From contig JACVTC010000033.1 in NCBI GenBank assembly GCA_016946835.1, positions 662,001-726,000 on the forward strand: DNA of 64,000 nt, written 5' to 3'. This document shows, one piece after another, positions 13,386-28,593 of the stretch; position 1 is the first letter of the stretch, and each line of letters opens with the position of its first letter. A program made the translations under genes and the position numbers. The DNA comes from Neocallimastix lanati (nom. inval.) (Eukaryota; Neocallimastigomycota; Neocallimastigomycetes; Neocallimastigales; Neocallimastigaceae). The notes under the pieces are model-generated. The model saw nothing but the letters and a program-made list of their open reading frames with translations. It searched no databases and was not told the origin of the DNA.

Positions 13386-15715
13386 AAATATATATATTTT
13401 ATTATTGCAAATATATCATAACATTATTTCAAAAATGATTTAATGAATATATACAACAGAAAATTTTTAAAATTATATATATTGTAATAGATTAAACTTT
13501 CAAAATTATCACTGTATGTGATAGAATTTTAATAATGAGATTCAATAATATTAAAATATTTTTTTATTATTATTATTTAATTTTATTAATTTTAAATTTT
13601 ATTTAATAAAAATAAATAATTATTATTAAATAATAATTAATTATTTATTATTATTATTATTATTATTATTGTTGACCCAAATTTAAAATACAATAAAAAT
13701 CAAAAAAAAAAAAATAATAATAATAATAATAATAAAACATTATTTTATTGCATAATTTTTTTTTTTTCATTTGTATTTTATAAATCGATTAATTATTTCC
13801 TGGAAATTAAAAATAATAAATAGATTTATAAATTTTAAAACATATTACATAATCAAGGTCTTACACATATTAGAAAAAAAACTATTTTAAGATGTGTAAA
13901 ATTAAAAAAAAAAAAAAAAAATAAAAAAAAAATTAAAATAAAATAAAAATTAAAATAAAAATAAGAATCGTATTTAACATAATGCAATTTATTATAGAAA
14001 TAGAAATTTGGTAATAAAAAAAATGATATATTAATTCATTAATATTAAAGTCTATGCAAAAATTAAAAAACATTCAATGTATTTCATCTGTATCATAATG
14101 TCTTTGTCGTAATAAGAAAGAATATGACACTGTATTTGTTATATTTCAAACAAATTTTATTTCATTTCATTATTGATAATATTATCATATAAATGGCAAG
14201 ACCAACACTTTTTGAATAAATTTTTTAAGAGAGAAAGTTTAAAAAGCCTATTCTAATTTTTTACTAGCAAAATAATTAAATTCAATCAATTAAGCATTAG
14301 ATATTAATTTAAATTTTAAATAATTTTAAGTATATATATATATATTTAATTAAATTTTTTTTGTTTAAAAATAAAAAAAATTTAAAATAAATAAGGGCTA
14401 ATTTTATTAAAAAATAAATAAAATAAATAAATAAATAAAATAGAAATTACCAAATTTTTAAAGAAAAAAATTAATTCGGTTACAAATTTTGTATTTTTTT
14501 TTTTTTTTTTTTTTTATTTATAATTTATTATATTCATTTTAATAATGTTTAGTATTATTTATTATTATATAGTCTGTAGTTGATACTTTTTTTAAATATG
14601 TTTATTGTTATTAATACCATAAATATAAAAAAATGTTTTTACAATTATTTCAAAAATTAATTAACCAAACATTATATTTTATTATTTAGTTATGTTCATA
14701 CAATTAAATATCTTTCTATTTTAATTAAAAATGAAAAATATAAAATAAAAATAAAATATAATAAAGAATATTATTATAACAGGTTAGATGATGATTATAT
14801 ATTTTTTGAAAATTAAACATTTATTATTTGATATAATTTTATGATTAAATAAATATTTTATTAACAAATATAAACAAATATATTGGTAAATATAAATATA
14901 AATTAAATTAATATATTAACAAATATAAATAAAATATTAATTATTAATATGACTTTTTAATGATTTAATATTTTTAAAGAATATTGTTATATATTTTAGA
15001 AAAAAACCTCCAAAATAAATAAATAGATAATTTTGATTTATTATTATATTAATATTTTTTATATATTAAGAATTAATTTTAGTATATGGAAATCTGGCTA
15101 TATTAAAAATATTAAAGAAAAATCATTTTAGATAAGAAATAAGACAAAAAATATATATATAATACAATTATTACAATTTAACAATTGTTATTATTATTAT
15201 TATTTATTATTATTATTTATTAATATTTATCATTATTATTTATCATTATTCATTATTATTACTTATTGCTAGTATTATTGTTATTTAGTATTATTTATTA
15301 TTTATTATTATATATATAATACTATTTGCTATCTATTATATATGTGTTCTTTTTTTTTTTTTTTTTTTTTTTTGTTGAACTAATACTATATATATTCAGT
15401 TTAACAAAGACATAGTACAAAAAAAAAAAAAAAATGATATGATTATATAAAATATCAAGATAAAAAAAAAAAAAAAAAAAAAATTAGAGGAAAAATGGAT
15501 TAATCATACCAAAAAATAAAAATAATATTATTATTATTCTTACTATTATTATTTTAAATTTTAATTCATTAAATTGTGATATTTATATATTTCTATATTC
15601 ATAATAATTTTTATATATAATTAATGAATAATTATAATAGTAATAACAAAAAATATCAAATGGTGTAAATAAATGAATGAATGATTCTCTTTCATATCTT
15701 TTTATGGAGAAATAA

Positions 15716-15765
<50 letters not shown>

Positions 15766-17739
15766 ATTGGAATTTAATTCTTTTATTTTTATTTTTTAAT
15801 GTAAATATACAGAATCATTATGTAATGATTAAAGACATATAGATGTGGAAAATTTTAAAATTGTTATATTTAAAATTTAATAATATGATAGAATGATTGA
15901 AATTCAAAAGATTTTTTTTAACTTAAAGGAATATTAAGCTAAACTAAAAAAAAAAAATATTATTTGAATTTTTTTTTTATATGTATATAAGTATATTATA
16001 GGATTTTTATTTATAGAAATTAAAACATGAATTTAATAATAAAAATATTAAATATGCTTTTATTCATATGAGTTTTTTTTTTAAAAAAAAATTGAATAGT
16101 TATATATTTACAGGTATATATACGTTTCAAAGAAAAATAAAAACTTTAATATTATTTAAAATAATATAATTTCTGTAATAGAAATGTTTTTAGATAATTA
16201 TTATTATTTTTTTTTAAAAAAATATATAAACATATTTTATAAACATTTAATAAATAATATATAGATACTTATTAAAGATTAAAATAAATTATAATATAAA
16301 TTTACTTATATATTTTTATCATTTATCATTTCCAAAAGAAAAATGTAAATGTTTTTCCACAATACTAATTTTATCCATAAAGGACTAGGTGAAATAAGAA
16401 TTAAATATAAATAAAATATTAAAATATTATTTATAAAATAGATGATCATTTATTTTTAAAGAACCTTTTTTATTATTTAAGTATATATATATATATATAT
16501 ACATATTTATATATTAATAGCAATATAAAAGATAAATATAGCTCCTATATAATAATAGTAATAATATTTTTTTTGTTAAATAATATTATTAATTGGCTTT
16601 TGAATAATTTAAATGTTGTAAATTTAATGAAATAATTAAAAATGTTTTAAGGAAAATATATTACTTTATTACTTCATCAATAAAATAATAAAATAAAAAA
16701 AAGTTTAAATAACTTTTTTTTATTGAAGTATTATCAATCTTTTAAAGATTATATTATATTTAAAATAAACTTGATAAATTGAATTTAGATTTATCAAAAG
16801 ATTCTAATTATAAAATATGTTAGTAAATAAGATTAAGCAATTGTATAAGGATTTATTTTTATTTATTTATTATTACAATTATTATTTTAGCAATATAAAG
16901 GGAAAATAAAATAAAATAAAATAAAATAAAAATAAAATAAAATAAATTTTATTTTTTTTTTAAAAAAAAAAAAGATAGATAGTATACAAATAAATATTAA
17001 TTTGTATATCTCAATTATTATTATTAATATTTATTTTTTATAAATAAAAAGTTTATTTAATTTTTTTTTTGTTTGAAAAATTCCATTCATTATTTATTTT
17101 ATCTTAGGAATAATAAAATAATAAATATTAATATATTAAAACTAAAAATAATATCTATTTCATTATTAAGAATGAATAACATATTTTTTTCTTTTATAAA
17201 TAAATTAAAATAAAAATATAATAATTAATAAAAAATTATAATATCATAAAAAACAAAGCAAACATTATAAATTAAGCTTCTAACATATTAATAAAATAAA
17301 ATAAATAAATAAATAATAATAATAATAATAATTGATAACGGTATAATATATTAATTAATATTATAATGTTATACTAAAGTTGTAGTAAAATTCTAACTTT
17401 TAAGAAAGAACTATTTTACAACTTATATTAAAATTAATTACTGCAATAAATAATTAATATAGAAAGTAAATATAAAATAAATTTTCACACAACTAATTTA
17501 TCTTATATTTTTGTATTTAAACACTTTATTTATTTATAAGTTTTCATATATTAACCACTGTTAATATATGTTATTAAAAACACATTTTTATTACAATATT
17601 TTCCGTCCTTTACAAAAAAAGAGACCATTTCAAATAATAAGTACAAATGTAAAATTTATATTTTGTTTGATCACGTGTATATTCTATTAATTTTAAATTA
17701 TAAAATTATTAAATTATAAAAATTCTTTATCAATAATAA

Positions 17740-17770
<31 letters not shown>

Positions 17771-17936
17771 CTAAATAAAAGTTTAACCCTATTTGTGATA
17801 AACACGACATTGAACCTCTTTGAGATAAACTTAATTATCTAATATTTGTATATATTTATTTCTATATTTTACCCCCTATCAATAGTTAAAGTATTATTAC
17901 AATTTATTAATCATTAAATGGAATATAATGTTTAGC

Positions 17937-17978
<42 letters not shown>

Positions 17979-18204
17979 ATATAGAATTAATTATGTTTAA
18001 TATTATTTAATATATCTTGTAGTTTTTTAATTTAATACTTTTCTATTACTTTTCTATTCATTAATATATATATTATATATATTTTATTTTACGCTCTTTT
18101 CCTTAAATTGTTTAAATGATAATAAATTGGATTTTGGTTTAGTAAAGTTTTTTTTATATATATATATATATATATAATTTTATATATAAATATTTTTAAT
18201 TAAA

Positions 18205-18431
18205 TTTTTACTTTTAAAAAAAATTTTTTTTTCATTCTTTTTCTCTTTAAATGTGATAACAATTCATATAATATTAATCCTTTAAATATTATTTCTTCAA
18301 ATATTAATCCTTCAAATATTATTTCTTCAAGTATTAATTTTTCAAATATTAAACCTTCAAATACAATTTCAAGTATTAATTCTTTAAATATTAATCCATT
18401 AAAGAAAAAAAAGAATTATATAAATGTATAA
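18205..18431 (+). other. Open frame of 5-7-residue Ser-Asn-Ile repeats without a start codon
   Basis: A frame beginning around 18205 and ending at TAA near 18431 reads roughly ..NSYNINPLNIISSNINPSN.. with units SNINP, SNIIS and SNIKP repeated about eight times. It ends in a Lys run. There is no ATG in frame. It could be a fragment of an Asn/Ser-rich exon, or simply a 15-bp DNA repeat (TCAAATATTAATCCT-like) that happens to stay open. I recognise no family. Confidence 0.25.
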
Positions 18432-18625
18432 GTATTTACACGAACAATATATATGTACTGTATGATATATATATTTTTTTTTAAAAGAAAAAATTTTTTT
18501 TTATGATAAAATTTAAAATATTTGTATTTTTATATTTAAACATATGACTATTAAAAAAAATTTTTTTTTTTATAATAATAATAATTATAATAATAATAAT
18601 AATAATGATATTGAAAAAAAAAAAA

Positions 18626-18712
18626 ACTAATACTAATACTAATAATACTAATACTAATACTAATACTATTATTACTAATACCAATACAATTACTAATAAT
18701 ACTAATAATACG
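18626..18712. repeat. AATACT/AAT microsatellite
   Basis: A run of AATACT hexamers interrupted by AAT units. Either strand stays open because of the repeat, giving long Val/Leu or Ile/Ser strings, which explains the apparent open frames here. Confidence 0.85.
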
Positions 18713-20595
18713 TATTTTTTTTAATATTTTTAATAAAGAATTTAGAATTTTTTTTCTAAGAAAAGAAACCATGTAAATAAGCTTAATATTTATAAAGTAA
18801 TATTGTTAATTATATAAAATATTATAAAGTAATTAAAAATATTATAATTTTATAATTATTATTTATTCAAATATCTAATCGAAATTTAATAACAATTTTT
18901 TTTTATTTTATTTTATTTTTATTTTATTTTTATTTTTATTTTTATTAAAATTTTTAAGAATATATGATTGTTATTTATAGTTAACTTTATTATTTTCAGA
19001 AGTATAACTGCGAATTTTTTATTTTTTATTATTTATCTAATAATTTTAATTTTTATTTATTTTATTTTTCTTTAAAAAAAAAAGATAATTTAAAAATCAT
19101 AAATTTTTACAATTAAATTTTAAATTTAAATAAAATAAAAAAAAAAAAAAAAAAGAAAAAGAAAAAAGAAAACAGAATATAGAAAATATAAAAAAATGAA
19201 ACTTAGATTAAAAAAGAAAATAAAATATATTTAATCAGTTTTTAAAGAAAAATATAATATCATAATAAAAATTTTTAAATGAATTAAATGATAATAATAA
19301 TAATTAATTAATAATTATAAATCAATCTTTAATAAATAATTCCCCAAATTTATTTATCTGTTTATTATTTAAATAAATAATAATAAAATAACAATAATAA
19401 TAATAAATAATAAAATTATAATAATAAAATAATAATAATAATAATAATAAATAATAAAACGTAATAATATATAATAAAAATAATAATAAATAATAATAAA
19501 TAATAAAAAAAAATTATAAATAATAAAACGAATAATAATAATAATAATAATAAATAAAAAGTAATTTATAATTAAAATAATAATAAAATAATAATAATAA
19601 AGGATAAAAAAATAATAAAATAATAAAAAAAATTATAAATAATAAAATAACAAAATCATAAAATAATTAATATATGTAAAATATTATAAATGTAATAAAT
19701 GATTATATATAATGATAATGTTAAAATAAATAATTATATATAAAAATAATAAAAAATTATATATATATATTCAGTAGAAATTATTGTTTTTTTTTTTTTT
19801 TTTATTTTATTTATGAAGAATATTATTATTTCTTTTTTTTTTTTTTATATTTATTAATATTAATTATTATTTATTTTTAATTATTTATATTTATACTATT
19901 TTAAAGAAAAAAAAATTTTTTTCAAAAATTATAATCCAAATAATTTAAAATTTAAACTTCGAGATATTTTATTAAAATAAAATTAAAAAAAAAAAAAAAA
20001 AATATTAATAAATGAACTGTTTTGTTGACATACTTTTTATTTAATAATATATATATTTATATATATTTATATAAAAAAAAAAAAAAAAAAAAACAATAAT
20101 AAATATAAATTAAAATAAATTAAAAAAAAAAAAAAAAAAACTATTTTAATATATATTTGAATTTTAAATTTTAAATAATATAAAAATTAAAAATTTTATT
20201 TATTTTTTTTTTTTTCTATTACATCATATAATATTAAATTATATATAATTAAAAAAATTTTTTTTTTTTTTTAATTTATCAGTAAATTAAAAACCAAAAC
20301 TAATTAAAAACAACAAAACAAAACAAAGCAAAAACAAAACAAAATAAAAGTACAAATAAATATAAATTATAAATTAATTCTATTAAAAAAAAATTTTTTT
20401 TTAATTTTTTTTTCTTTTTTTAATAATTAATATAAATGAAAATTTTCTTTTCATTTCTTTTAAATATTTTTTCCTTTTTTTTTTTTTTTTTTTTTTTTAT
20501 ATATATATATTTTTAAATAATAAAGACTCAAAATAAAAATTAATATTGAATAAATTGAAAAAAAATGAGTAAACTTTTAATATTAAATGTAAACA

Positions 20596-20632
<37 letters not shown>

Positions 20633-21249
20633 TAATTTAATTTTAAAAGAAAAACTTTTTTTTTTTTTTTAATAATTAATAATTTAAAAAACTCTAAAAA
20701 TATGTTAATATATATATTACCCATCGATATATGTATATATATGTATATAATATATTTTTTTTATAATAGGATAAAACTGTATTTTGATTTATGAGGAAAT
20801 TTTTTTAATATTTTTTTTTTAGGCTTTTTTTTTTTTTAGGCTATTTTTTTTTTATTGGCTTTTTTTAAATTTTTTTTTTTTTTTTTTGACTATTTTTTTT
20901 TATTGGTATTTTTTATTTAACTATTTTAATTTAGGTTTTTTCATTTTAATCTTTTTTTTTCTAATAATAAACCTTAAAGTAATAAATTTGGTTTAAAAAT
21001 TAAAAAATGTTCATTATAGAAGACTTTATTCTTCAGTTATAAATATAAATACATGTAAATATATATAAATATATATGTATTTTTACTTTTTTTGATTATT
21101 TTTAATATTTAAAAATTTAATAAAAAAGCTTATTAATAGGAAAAAACTCAGAAAGAACAAAAGAATTGTATTAATTTTCAATAACAATATAAAAATAAAC
21201 AAACCTTAATTTATAAATACTTATTATATATGTGATATATTATTTTTTT

Positions 21250-21294
<45 letters not shown>

Positions 21295-21769
21295 GAAATA
21301 ACTTTATTGTCATTTTTGTAGTTTTTATTTTTTTATTTTTTACTTTTTTTTCTTTTATAATAAAAATTAAAATATTAAAACAATAAAATAATAGAATTAA
21401 AAGTTATAAATATACTAATTTTGTATATATATTAAATTTAGTTTTTAAGTATACATTAATAAACAATATAATTATAAATATACTAGATATTCTTAAAGTT
21501 AATTTTATAACTCTATTTTTTTTTTTAAAAAAAACGGAATTTATTATTGTAATAGTGTATCGGTATATATAACTATTCTAATTTTTATTAGTATTAGAAC
21601 AATAAAGAATTATATATGTATATTTCTGTTATATTTTTAAAAATTTTCATATAAAAAAAAAAAGAAAAAGGTTTTAATATTTATTTTATTATTATTTTTT
21701 TAATTTTAAATGTTTTTCCTTTTATCTTTTTATATTTAATGTTTTTCCTTTATTTTTTTTATATTAAAT

Positions 21770-21875
21770 GTTTTTCCTTTTATTATCGAATTTTATGTAT
21801 TAAAGTTTTTCCTTTTATTATCGAATTTTATGTATTTAAGTTTTTCCTTTTATTATCGAATTTTATGTATTTAAG
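21770..21875. repeat. 35-bp tandem repeat, 3 copies
   Basis: The unit begins GTTTTTCCTTTTATTATCGA and repeats at 21770, 21805 and 21840, with a partial fourth copy from 21875. Divergent shorter copies precede it at about 21708 and 21741. The array lies in AT-rich non-coding DNA. Confidence 0.85.
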
Positions 21876-24800
21876 TTTTTTTATTTATTTTTTTTTTTAT
21901 TTATATATTTTATTTTATTTTTCTTTTTATTAGAAAAGTTGCTTTATAACAAATAAACTTTATATTATTTTAAATAAGTTTCTGATGATTTTTCTTTACT
22001 ATTTTTATTTTTACTTTTATTAATATTAAAGGTTTAAAAGAATTTTATATATATATATATAAAGTTTAAAAAAAATCCTTAATTTTTTTTGTTCGATAAA
22101 GTTTAATAATTTTTTTTCTTTTTTTTTATTTAAAATTTTCAAAGCTTTTTCATATATTATTAATAATTTATTTTTCTAATTATTATACTAAAATAACAAA
22201 AAGTATAATAAATTCTTTTAAGTTTTTTTTTTTTTTTTTTGTTTTTTAAAATTTTTATTTTTATTTTTAGTGTTATTTAAAAAGGTTTTAATAACTTTCT
22301 TTTTTTTAATTATTTAATTATTATATTCAAATAACAAAATTCAATTAAATTGAAATTTATAGTTTTTAAAAATAAAAATACATAGTTTCAAAAATAATTT
22401 CTTTTATTTTATTTACCTGCATGTTTATTATTTTAAATACAATATCAAACGTATCAAAAAATATATATATATATATAAACGAAAAATATTTTTATTTATC
22501 CTTTTTTAATTTTAAAGTTAATAACTTTATTTATAGATTTTTGGGTTAATAATTCTAACTTAAAGATTATTTTTATATTTATTGTCATTAATTTAATAAC
22601 ATTGTAAATTAACAGTTTATTTTTTATAATTATTACTTTTATAAAGAGGAACATTTCAATAATTACATATATATATAGCGCATCATTACACGTTTAAATA
22701 TATTGTAGAATATATACAAACCTTTATTTATATTTTTCTACTTTATTGAATTTATATATATAAAATTTATTTATATTTTAGATTAAAAAGCTTTATTGAT
22801 AGTATAATTTCAAATAAGGTGGATTTAAAAATTTATTTTTAATGACATGAATTCATAATTTCAAATTCGGAAATATAAAGATAATTTTTAAATTATCATT
22901 TATCATCTTCATAATATGATTTATTTTTAATGTATTTTTAAAAATGTTATTTTTTTAACATTATTTTTATCATTTAACTTTTTGAATATTATAATTATAA
23001 TTAATATTAATATATTTTTCCTTATAAAATAAAATAAAATAAAATAAAAAATAAAAAAAAAAAAAAAAAAAAAGATAAAGAGGATGAAATTAACAATTTA
23101 AACTTTTTTTTTTATTTGATGTAATTAATAGATTATATTTTTTTAATAAATAAAGTTTAATAAAATTTATTAAAAAAGAAATATTAATATTAAAATTTTT
23201 AATAAATTAAAACTTTAAATATATTACAATTCTGACACTAACAATTATTACCAAATATGTTATTATGTACCTTTAAGACAAAAACTTTTTCTGCTAAATA
23301 TTTATATATATAAAGAATAATTTTAAAATTTTAAAATTATTAACAGTCTTAATAGCATTATAATTGTAAAAATTAAATAAATACAAACAATATTAAAAAT
23401 TGAATATGTTATATTATTATTATTATTAACAATTTTTTTAAATATAGGTTTGACTATTTTGTGCATAATACATAATATCATAGTATTAATTAAAAAAAGA
23501 TTTATTTAATTTATGTTTTAGAAGTATTAAGATTTTATATTGTTAATTTATATTTCGGAATGTCTTTTATTATAATAAAAATATTTCATTAAATAAATAA
23601 ATAAAGAAAAAAAAAAAATACAATTATCAGTACAAATAAATATTAAAACAAATGAATAAATATAAATAATTAATTAAATGGGTGATAAATATTAAAGTTA
23701 TTAGTAATTATTATATAATATATATAAAGAGATGTCTTTTAATATAATTTCTATCTAATAATTTGATTTGTTAATTGGTCTATAGAAAAAATTTACCTCA
23801 TTAGAAAATAAATTTTTAAAATAATTTTCTATTCAAAAGTTAAGCAATTGCGGATAATATTTTTACATTAAATATTTTATATATATTCCTATATAATATA
23901 AATAATTATATAAATATATTTGATTAATTTTATTTCATTTAAATGTACATTATTGTTTACTATAACAGAAATTTTTTTTTTTTTTTTAATAAAAAATTGT
24001 ATTCATTAATTCAAATATAATGTTTTTAAGAAAAAAAAAAGAATAACAATTTTAATATATCCCAAAACTTTAAATAATATAAAATATTTTAAAATTTAAT
24101 TAATTAAATTAAATTAATATCTATGTATATACAATATATATTTGTATTTTTTTAAACAATAATAAATGGATAACACAAAAAAATAGTAAATAATTTAAAG
24201 CATTAAAGATGAAATTTTTTTTTTTTTTTTGTTAATTTTTATCGATTTAATTTTTGTTAAAAATATTTAAATATATAGAAAAATTATTAAATTCATGAAA
24301 TAAATAAGTAAACAGTAAAAAAAAAAAAGAAGATAAAAAATAAACAAAATTTGAAAGCATATTATTTTAGCACTTTTTTTTTTCAAAGTCAAGTTTGAAA
24401 TTTTTTACTATTGTAAGATTTACAAAGGCAATTTAGTAATTTAAAATTTTTAATTCGAATTTATAAAAAAAAAAAAGTACAATAAAATGATTTTTTTTAT
24501 AATAAAGTTTTTATAATTTTAAAAATAATTATTATTGAAACTTTTTTTTCAAAAATAAATAAGAAATATAAAATTTACGAAATAGTAATTATATTACTTT
24601 CTAATAATATATCTTAAATGAATAGAATTAATAAGTACGCAAGTTTTAAACATAATTGAACTCTTTTTAAATTTATTGTTTGATATATAATCAATTAATC
24701 ACTTTATTCATTATTTATTATATTTAAGAATTAATAATAGTAAATATTGAAAAGCTAAAGCTATTTTTTTAAAAAAAAAAAGTTTAAAAAAAAAAAAAAA

Positions 24801-25929
24801 GAAGGAAATTTAAAAAAAAATTTAAAATATTATTTAAATATAATTGTTGGTACTCATTAATACACATATTTAAGTTAATAAAATTAAGTTGTGAATATAA
24901 ATTGTAAATAATGTTATGAAAAAAAATAAAAATTACGATTTCTTTAATATTCAAAAAAAAAAGTAAAAAATAAAAATGAAAGAAAAATAATAAAAAAAAA
25001 AAAAAAAAAAAAAAAAGGAAAAAACAAAAATGAAAGAAAAATAAAAAAAAAAATAAAAAATAAAAAAGATAATAAAGTTTTTAATCGATAAAATGCGATA
25101 ACACGTCATTCTTTAATTTTTATTATATCATATCATATTTATTATATATATAAATAAAGGAATGAGTTATTATATATGCTTTTAAATAGATAATTAATAA
25201 ACTTTTTATAATATCATAGAATTATTTTCATTGAAAGTATATTTTTTTTTTTTTTTTTTTTTTTTAATATAAAAAATTTTAAGTTTTGAAGGAAAATAAA
25301 TATAATAATGAATATAATAATAATAATAATAATAATAATGAAATAAATGTTTTATTATCATTTATTGTTATTATTATATTTATTTTCCCATTGTTTTCTT
25401 TTTATACGATATAATTTTTTTCTTTTTTCTTTTTAAATATATTGTTAAAAATAATTTTAAATATAAATAAAATATAATTTATATATATAAAGTATTTTTA
25501 TTATAAACTATTATATATGTTAAATTCTGTAAATATTTTATCATGGAAATATTAAAGTTTCATTATAAAGATGTTACTAAATGAAATAATTAATATTATT
25601 TTAGTTTTTAAATAATATTTTAGTAACATTATATTTAAGTAATATTTTAACATGATTTAAATATCTATATTATTAATAAAAATTCAAAAATATTTTTATT
25701 AATAATTAAATTTATATATTTTATTTATGCTATTTATTATTTTTCCAGCAATATATAATACATTATACAATTTAATATTATTCAATGTTTTCCAAAGAAA
25801 ATTTTAATAATATATAACTAATATAACATAAAAACAAAATAATATATATTAAGACAAGAAATAAATAAATAAATATAAATTTATATTTAATTTATTTTTT
25901 AAATTATTAAAATTTTAAAGTTAGAACTT

Positions 25930-25964
<35 letters not shown>

Positions 25965-25994
25965 ATCAATCAATATAATATATTAAATAAATAA

Positions 25995-26044
<50 letters not shown>

Positions 26045-26182
26045 GTTTTAAGTATTATAATAATCATTTTCTCTAATTTATATCTAAAACTTAAGATAAA
26101 AATAATATATTAAATAATTACAAGTGATAAATTTAAAAGCTATTAATGTTTATATTTTAATTATTTGATAAAATAAATATTT

Positions 26183-26506
26183 TTATTTTATTAAAATGGT
26201 TATTTCACCCAACCCTGATACTACTCTTTGAATTGAAGCATAGACCTTGATGATTGTAAAATTTCCAATCGCCAATGATTACACCCACTAGGGAGGAGTT
26301 AATGGTTCCGTTCTGATGTTCGTGGTCATTAGAAATATATGTAGGAACGTTAGGAATGCATCTCCGGGCAGTGTGTAACGACGATTGAGAGCGGCGAAGC
26401 TGATACAGTATGCCAATAACTCATCACCTTACAGTTAATTAATAACTGTATGGCCATATGGGAGATGGGTACCCATATGTGCAAGTCTATGTTATTTTAT
26501 TAAAAT
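26183..26506 (+). mobile_element. 5'-truncated SINE-like retroelement, copy 1, with 15-bp target duplication
   Basis: A 294-bp insert (26198-26491) of clearly higher GC lies between two perfect direct repeats TTATTTTATTAAAAT at 26183-26197 and 26492-26506. Target duplications of this length are what target-primed reverse transcription (LINE machinery) leaves. The body matches the 3' part of the element at 57814-58232 with only three substitutions by eye over about 290 bp. This copy begins inside the element and so is 5'-truncated. The 3' end can fold twice: ACAGTTA..TAACTGT and CATATGGG..CCCATATG. There is no long open frame, so it is non-autonomous. Confidence 0.85.
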
Positions 26507-28199
26507 CATTGATATTAAAATTGTTATTATTAGATTATATTTAAATATTATAAATGCATACTTAATTTCTTGTGAAATTTATTCTTAATATTAATTCTTC
26601 TGTATTAAAATTTATATTATATTATTTGAATATATTTAAATATTATAAATGTATACTCAATTCCTAGTGATTTTTTTTTTCTAATTTTAATTCTAAAAAA
26701 AATATTAAATTATAATATTTTTTAACAAAAATTTTAATATTAAATTTAGTATTAATTATTAATGAATTTGGATAATAATAATGATATTATTAAAAAAAAT
26801 TTTTTTTTTTTTTTTAAATTATTTAAGAATTAATTTATTTAATAATTTTTGAAATTAATACATTTTAAAATAAATATATTAAGTAAATTTAAATATTTAT
26901 TTTAAAATTTTATTCATTTATTAAGCTATATATAATATGTATAATATGTGAAAATTGTTGAGTGAAAGACTACATTTAAGAATCCAAAAGTCAAATAAAA
27001 AATAATATATTAGAAGTAATGATTAAAAATAATGAATTAAAAAGAAAATAATATTTCTATTTTAATTATTAAATAAAATAAATATTTCGTTTTAAAAATA
27101 TTGATATAAAATTTGATATCATAAAGTTTTCGTAAATCAAATCATTAATATTAAAGATGATCTTAATTATACAATCTTTTAACAAAATGTATATAAATAA
27201 AAATTTAGTCTTTTTAAAATTTAAAGTAATATAAGCATTAATAATAAAATAGATATTAATGCTTATAATTATTAGTGTAAATTTATTTTTAAATATTAAA
27301 ATTTTTTTTTTTTTTTTTTTTTCCAATTATTATAATATTATTATAAGAAATTTTAATATAATAAATTTTTGCCTTATATTAATTGATATTTATAATAATA
27401 TTAAAACTTCAATAATAATTATAAAATATATTAATATATTTATATTTTATATTATCATTAATACTATTATAAAACATTAATAGTAGAAAATTCAATATTC
27501 TAATAATTTCGGTGAAAAAGGTTAAATAAAAAAATATTCATGCTGAACAATCTTATGATGATTTTAGAGTCTCTCTTTTTTTTTTTTTTTTTTTTTGATG
27601 AATAGTTTGTTGATCATTTATGAAGAATAATAATAGACAACGACTTAAATTTGAATTATAATCAATGTTTTCATTATATCCTTCAAAATTTTAATCTGAT
27701 AAAGTTGTGAATTAAAAATTATATTTCTGTGACTATCGTAGGTATTCTTTTATATAAAAAATAAAAATAAAAAAAAAAAGTATCCTTGAATAGTTATGGT
27801 GAACATAATAAGTAAAAGATTATGATAATATTATTATTCTTGACCTATCATTTGAAATGTACATTTTTAAACTAACAATTTCCAATAAATAATGTTATGA
27901 TGAGAACCATGTATCATTATTATTCATTTAACCATTTTCTGTAGAGTGATTAATTATTATTATTATTGTTATTATTATTATTATTATTATATTTATTAAT
28001 ATTTCTATAGTGGAAAGGCATCATTAAAGTTGAATTTAATGATGACTTATTTTAATTTAATGAATGGATGAGCTGTATCTTGCTGATAATTCTACTTATC
28101 AATAATATAATGATATATAAATAAAACAAAAAAAATTTTTATTTATTATTAATGACTTTATTCTTAAGATATTGATCTATTGAAAGAGATTTTATAAAT
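26507..28199. other. AT-rich flank with possible decayed coding
   Basis: No gene can be supported. An imperfect direct repeat, TTTAAATATTATAAATG followed by ATACT and a similar tail, occurs at about 26537 and 26631. Between about 27540 and 28100 the composition rises slightly and short readable stretches broken by stops occur on both strands, as in old transposon sequence. I could not identify them. Confidence 0.45.
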
Positions 28200-28593
28200 A
28201 TATTTACAATTAGTAATAAAAATTAATTATATTAATAATTAATTTAACCTCTTAAGTTAAGGTTATTCTTTATTTTAGTGTGGGAAATAATGAGAGAAGA
28301 GAGCAATAGAACCTTTAATTTCCTCCTATTTATATATAATAGTAAGTTATTACTTACTTTGATTGCATTAACCGTTGACTTGTACTCTATCCCTAAAGCT
28401 AGGCTAACTGAATAAGATTTTTTCCATATTGGCAACAGTTAAGGCCTGACATCTTGCCAGTGATCTCCTTGGATCACCATAGGATGACTCAATGATACAA
28501 TCTTCCAAGATCAACGTTGAATCAAACTATTAATTGTACTTGAATAAGTATAAACCTAATATTCTTATTGTGGGGAAAACCATAACTCTAACA
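28200..28593 (-). mobile_element. Candidate solo LTR
   Basis: An island of higher GC in AT-rich DNA. Read on the minus strand it starts TGTTAGAGTTATGG, typical of LTR 5' ends. It has a TATA-like TATATATAAATAGGAGG at about 28340-28323 two-thirds of the way in, followed by a pyrimidine-rich stretch, which is the U3-TATA-R layout of a fungal LTR. The 3' end, second LTR and target duplication were not found, so the boundary near 28200 is approximate. A similar TGTTAGAGTTAT start occurs on the minus strand near 62997. It could instead be a fragment of another repeat. Confidence 0.4.

Larger units (their letters stand above)
13386..26182. other. AT-rich gene desert, about 12.8 kb
   Basis: No gene can be supported. 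The content is poly-A/T tracts up to about 40 nt, AAT and AATA microsatellites (for example 19380-19660 and 25981-26040), and short AT palindromes. The only islands with slightly higher GC (near 14090-14240, 17580-17650 and 17770-17880) contain no readable frame longer than a few tens of codons. Three local repeats are listed separately. Confidence 0.55.

Noticed and set aside
28244-28435. 63-codon minus-strand frame starting MPIWKKSYSVSLALG
   Set aside because: It lies entirely within the candidate LTR, overlaps its TATA region and has no recognisable domain.
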